From Porticoccus sp. (lineage in GTDB: Bacteria; Pseudomonadota; Gammaproteobacteria; Pseudomonadales; Porticoccaceae), in the NCBI GenBank assembly GCA_023261185.1, contig JALRJN010000055.1, positions 1 to 37,915 of the forward strand: a stretch of 37,915 bases of DNA, read 5' to 3'. Numbering within the stretch: the stretch's first letter is position 1; each line of letters starts with the position of its first letter. A model generated the notes under the pieces. It was not told the origin of the DNA. It saw only the letters and a program-made list of their open reading frames with translations, and ran no database searches. The translations under genes and the position numbers were made by a program. Shown piece after piece: positions 35,072 through 37,915 of the stretch.

Positions 35072-35467
35072 TTAAAACAAGAGCAGCGACCAAACGATGA
35101 CTACTAGGGTCAGTCCCAGCAACTGGGCGGCGCTGCCCATGTCCTTGGCTCTTTTTGAAAGCGGGTGGATATCCATGGAGATTCGATCCACGGCGGCCTC
35201 AATGGCGGAGTTGAGCAACTCGATGATCAGCCCCAAGAAAACGACACCGATCAGCAACGTCCGCTCGATCCTGTCCGGGGTAATCCACAGTGCCAGCGGT
35301 ATCAGTAGCAGATTGAGCCAGACGATCTGCCGAAATGCCGCCTCACCCCGATACGCCGCCGCCAAACCATCCAGTGAATACCCGGTGGCAGCGAGGATTC
35401 GCGATAAACCGGTACGCGCCTTGAACACCTCAGCAGTCAACGGCTGGCTGTGTTTACCTGCGCTCAT
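35072..35467 (-). CDS. dgkA: Diacylglycerol kinase DgkA
   Basis: Small inner-membrane enzyme that phosphorylates the diacylglycerol released during envelope sugar synthesis and recycles it to phosphatidic acid. From the ATG at 35465-35467 it has 131 residues with three hydrophobic helices and the active-site segments GEAAFRQ and ELLNSAIEAAVDRIS (acidic metal-binding residues). A longer frame starts at 35596, but the chosen ATG has GAGGAG nine bases upstream and overlaps the stop of the InaA-type gene by four bases (ATGA), so translation is likely coupled. It is the last gene of the methyltransferase-inaA-dgkA operon. Confidence 0.94.
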   Translation of the reverse strand: MSAGKHSQPLTAEVFKARTGLSRILAATGYSLDGLAAAYRGEAAFRQIVWLNLLLIPLALWITPDRIERTLLIGVVFLGLIIELLNSAIEAAVDRISMDIHPLSKRAKDMGSAAQLLGLTLVVIVWSLLLF

Positions 35468-36147
35468 ATCGCGCTCCTCAATGCGAGGCTGTGTTTGTAC
35501 TGACGCTGCAGCAATGCCCAGTCCTGATCCAACATGCCTCCGCGGTGGCGTCTGAATTGTTCCATATCCTCTGCCGAAGCCCAGGAAGTTCGCCACCGTC
35601 GGCGGCTTTTTTCCAAGTCTAGCAGGGCAATATCGACCCCGCCCTTCGGTTTCTGGTTAACACGCACAAAAATGTGCTTGGGATAAAGGCAGCCGTGCTG
35701 CCAGCGAGATGCATGCAGACAACTCAAGGTTTTTGCCAGCTGGTATAACATCTGCTGGTGGATCTCCTCCCCCCAGTAATTTTGAGCCTCAATTCGATAC
35801 CAGTCCTCAAGAGAGACAAAGCCCTCCAGCCCCTCCGTTACCAGTAAACCCCGCCATTGCCCATGGCTATTTCCCACTCCGCCGTATACAAGCTTCGGCA
35901 CACAGATGCCCAGCCGACGGTACTCACGGTAAGCTTGTATTTCTCTTTGTATGGTTGGTCTGCCAAGGGGGTAACGTAAAGTACGATAAATATGTCCAGT
36001 CTGGCGCTTGATATACAACATGCGCTGACTACCGGGTGGCAGCTCCAAAGACTGTACTCCGCTGGTTCCTCCACGCCGCACATTCGGTTCTTCAACCGTG
36101 TTTCCCTGCACACGCCACCAAAGGTCAAAGTTGTCGAGTTGTATCAA
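35464..36147 (-). CDS. InaA/WaaP-type lipopolysaccharide kinase-like protein
   Basis: 227-residue protein of the protein-kinase-like family that includes WaaP and InaA, which act on lipopolysaccharide core heptose or remain uncharacterised. The ATP-site lysine is K47 in YIKRQTG, and a helix glutamate follows (QREIQAYREYRRLGI). The catalytic loop reads WQHGCLYPKHIF, with cysteine (C153) where ordinary kinases have the catalytic aspartate, and the metal site is LLDLEKSRRR (D177). This may be normal for InaA proteins, so activity is uncertain. It starts five bases after the methyltransferase stop and overlaps dgkA by four bases, placing it in an envelope-related operon. Confidence 0.78.
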   Translation of the reverse strand: MIQLDNFDLWWRVQGNTVEEPNVRRGGTSGVQSLELPPGSQRMLYIKRQTGHIYRTLRYPLGRPTIQREIQAYREYRRLGICVPKLVYGGVGNSHGQWRGLLVTEGLEGFVSLEDWYRIEAQNYWGEEIHQQMLYQLAKTLSCLHASRWQHGCLYPKHIFVRVNQKPKGGVDIALLDLEKSRRRWRTSWASAEDMEQFRRHRGGMLDQDWALLQRQYKHSLALRSAI

Positions 36148-36151
36148 GAAG

Positions 36152-36847
36152 CTAAGCCCCCTTGCTGGAGTGTTGTATTTTTCTCAGGGTGTAAAAACGC
36201 CACATCGCATAACCAGGCAGAAAGTCCCGGTGCTCGACAATTTCAAAACCGGCTTCCCTGAATTCCCGCTCGATCACTGCTCGGGGTACAACAAAGCGAT
36301 TGGCATTTTGGTTATCCCCCCGTTTGCTCTCGAGTCTGCGCCTCCGCCACGCCTTGTAATTGCCATCTACCCATAACGACAAAATTACCGTATCGCGGGT
36401 TACCCGGTGCAGTTCACTCAGCAATGCCATACGGTTGGCGCTGTCTGCAACATGGTGAAGCAGGCGCATGCAGAGGATGTTGTCCACGGAATTGTCGTTA
36501 AAGTCGATGGCAAAAGCGGAAGTTTGAAAACAGCTGACTTGAGCCACCACCTGCGACGGCTGCATAAGTCTCGCCGTTTCCAACATAGCTCTGGAATTGT
36601 CTGCAGCAAAAACCACTCGACTGGGTTTTTCCGCCAACATTGGCCAAAAACGGCCTGCTCCACAGGGAAGATCTAGCACCAGGTCCGGCTCACCCACTGC
36701 CTTAAGGCTCTGCCTGGCGAGTCTAATCTCTCGCCAGTTGGATAACCGCCGCCACACGCCCTTTTGATGTTTGTGGTAATACTGCTGGGCGTGGGCCTGA
36801 TCGTATTTACGAGAAAATTCCAGCTCTATGGGCTGTGAAGATGTCAT
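36152..36847 (-). CDS. Class I SAM-dependent methyltransferase
   Basis: 231-residue cytoplasmic protein. The cofactor-binding motif I is VLDLPCGAGRF (about residues 57-67), followed by VVFAADNSRAMLE (motif II) and DNILCMRLLHHV, a methyltransferase_11-type layout. The N-terminal part is basic (KYDQAHAQQYYHKHQKGVWRRLSNWRE). The substrate is not evident. A methyltransferase beside ColS and with InaA and DgkA genes is known from Pseudomonas, which suggests a role with lipopolysaccharide or another envelope component; this is inference. The start ATG (36845-36847) lies downstream of a ColR-like site. It is the first gene of a three-gene operon. Confidence 0.85.
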   Translation of the reverse strand: MTSSQPIELEFSRKYDQAHAQQYYHKHQKGVWRRLSNWREIRLARQSLKAVGEPDLVLDLPCGAGRFWPMLAEKPSRVVFAADNSRAMLETARLMQPSQVVAQVSCFQTSAFAIDFNDNSVDNILCMRLLHHVADSANRMALLSELHRVTRDTVILSLWVDGNYKAWRRRRLESKRGDNQNANRFVVPRAVIEREFREAGFEIVEHRDFLPGYAMWRFYTLRKIQHSSKGA

Positions 36848-36904
36848 AGCAATAACCTATGCGGATAGTTGCCTGACAATCTAAAAAAACGGTCGTGAAT
36901 GTCC

Positions 36905-36932
36905 TGTCAAATCAACGTGAAAAATGCGTGAA
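36905..36932 (-). promoter_or_regulatory. Candidate ColR-type binding site and -35 before the methyltransferase operon
   Basis: On the minus strand TTCACGCATTTTTCAC (36917-36932) is followed six bases later by TTGACA (36905-36910). The ColR consensus as I remember it is YYNASNNYTTTTTSAC; this site matches all fixed positions but one (A instead of T/C before the T-run). A response regulator bound just upstream of the -35 is the usual activation geometry. The -10 is poor (T-rich run with TTTAGA or TAGATT), as expected for an activated promoter. Confidence 0.55.
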
Positions 36933-36952
36933 ACAGTGTTGAGGACGATCCA

Positions 36953-37915
36953 CTAGCCAAGACAAACCTGAAAACAACTGCCGCCTTCAGGCATCGCCTC
37001 TATGCTGATCTGCCAACCCTGGTGTTCACAGATGCGTTTTACTAGGGACAATCCCAGGCCGAGTCCCTCACCCCGCACCTCCGGACCACGAACGAAAGGC
37101 TCAAAAATTTCCTGCTGTCGCTCGACGGGGATGCCTATTCCGGTGTCCTCCACTTTTACTACGCCACGGGCAACCACCAGGCGTACCTGCCCACGTTCGG
37201 TATAGTGCAGGGCATTGCGCAGCAGGTTGGCTATCACCACGGAGAGAAAGGTGCGGTGGTAACTGCCACCATCCTGGTGTTCAACTACCAATTCAAAACC
37301 CAGCCCTTTATCCGTCATCGCTCCCTGCCAACGCTGATACTGCTCTCTGGCCAGGGTCTCCAGCGACGTCTTTTCGGGTCGCCCATCCCGGCTTTCCGTG
37401 CGGGCCAGCATCAGGAAAGTCTGCACCAGCTCTTTCATTTCCAGCGCTGCCCTGGTGATGCGATCCACCTGATCCCGCTGGGTGAGGTCAAGGGAGCCAG
37501 CATTCAACAGCTCACAGGAAGAAGCAATGATCATCAGGGGGGTACGCAATTCATGGCTGACATCGCTGGTGAAAAGCCGTTCCCGTGAAAGCGCCAAAAG
37601 CAATTTGTCCAACGCGTTGTCAAATGCCGCCGCCAGGTGTCCCACCTCGTCATCGGGGTAATCCAGCGCCAGAGGCGGAGAGGCGGGGTGTATCTGATCC
37701 CGATACCGAACCTGGTGCGCCAGCCGTGTTACCGGGGCCATCACCTTGCGCGCCATCCACTGCCCCAGTATCCAAGCGGCGACAACACTGAGGAAAAAGC
37801 CCAGCACCACAGCCCCGTAGAGTGTCTGCTCCCGCTGTTCAAACTCGTGTTGTTCCTGCACCAGTTGATAGCGCTCGCCAGCCACCGTGCGGGTATAGAC
37901 GTAAAAGGCCTCTTT
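36953..37915 (-). CDS. Sensor histidine kinase, ColS-like, N-terminus beyond window
   Basis: Inner-membrane two-component sensor. The frame is open to the right edge, so the N-terminal helix and most of the periplasmic domain are missing. Visible are the end of the periplasmic part (with VQEQHEFEQREQ), a transmembrane helix (AVVLGFFLSVVAAWILG), a HAMP region, the phospho-accepting histidine in DVSHELRTPL (codon 37553-37555), the N box NLLRNALHY, and nucleotide-binding EDTGIGIP, FEPFVRG and GEGLGLGLSLVKRI. Its gene is followed by the methyltransferase-inaA-dgkA operon, with a ColR-like site between; this makes a ColS identity likely, but no response regulator gene is inside the window to confirm. 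Confidence 0.85.
   Translation of the reverse strand, partial: KEAFYVYTRTVAGERYQLVQEQHEFEQREQTLYGAVVLGFFLSVVAAWILGQWMARKVMAPVTRLAHQVRYRDQIHPASPPLALDYPDDEVGHLAAAFDNALDKLLLALSRERLFTSDVSHELRTPLMIIASSCELLNAGSLDLTQRDQVDRITRAALEMKELVQTFLMLARTESRDGRPEKTSLETLAREQYQRWQGAMTDKGLGFELVVEHQDGGSYHRTFLSVVIANLLRNALHYTERGQVRLVVARGVVKVEDTGIGIPVERQQEIFEPFVRGPEVRGEGLGLGLSLVKRICEHQGWQISIEAMPEGGSCFQVCLG

Overview
The window is a dense, almost entirely chromosomal-core stretch from a gammaproteobacterium. Gene content and order resemble the Pseudomonadales/Cellvibrionales side of the class: xerD-dsbC-hom-thrC, rpsP-rimM-trmD-rplS beside ffh, purA-hisZ-yjeT-hflCK-hflX-hfq-miaA, and fimX next to serB are arrangements I know from Pseudomonas-like genomes. 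I cannot name the genus. No tRNA, rRNA, insertion sequence, prophage, CRISPR array or defence gene is visible. Two genes run off the edges (thrC on the left, a sensor kinase on the right).

Layout. (a) 1-4255, minus strand: xerD, dsbC, hom, thrC (recombination, periplasmic disulfide repair, threonine synthesis); the only gene-free stretch above 300 bases (2165-2511) holds a candidate hom promoter with an operator-like inverted repeat and a leader hairpin. (b) 4314-7999, minus strand: the rpsP-rimM-trmD-rplS ribosome operon closed by a strong terminator, preceded by ffh. (c) 8132-12224: divergent ypjD and a CNNM/CBS membrane protein, DUF1289, two NUDIX hydrolases and a small YqfO-type protein. 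(d) 12365-15416: a Fur-boxed feoAB ferrous-iron importer facing a two-CBS-domain protein. (e) 15582-23266, minus strand: miaA, hfq, hflX, hflK, hflC, then tandem terminators, then a DUF2065 gene, hisZ and purA. (f) 23256-26023: all three genes for beta-lysylation of EF-P (epmA, efp, epmB) side by side. (g) 26185-30860: a FimX-type degenerate GGDEF/EAL protein, serB, and a membrane protein of the AhpA/YtjB type. (h) 30913-35055: liuRABC, part of the leucine/isovalerate degradation operon, behind a perfect 24-bp palindrome; liuD and liuE are not here. (i) 35072-37915, minus strand: a sensor kinase resembling ColS, then a methyltransferase, an InaA-type kinase and dgkA, an envelope-related operon.

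The most interesting non-obvious signals are regulatory: a near-match to the ColR consensus just upstream of a TTGACA in front of the methyltransferase-inaA-dgkA operon; the perfect palindrome before liuR; an unidentified CGGTGTCA-N6-TGACACCG repeat lying on the putative hom -35; and hairpins in the hfq leader and between trmD and rplS. I found no clear candidate for an entirely new multi-gene system. Function calls come from reading motifs and remembered gene order; no database search was possible.
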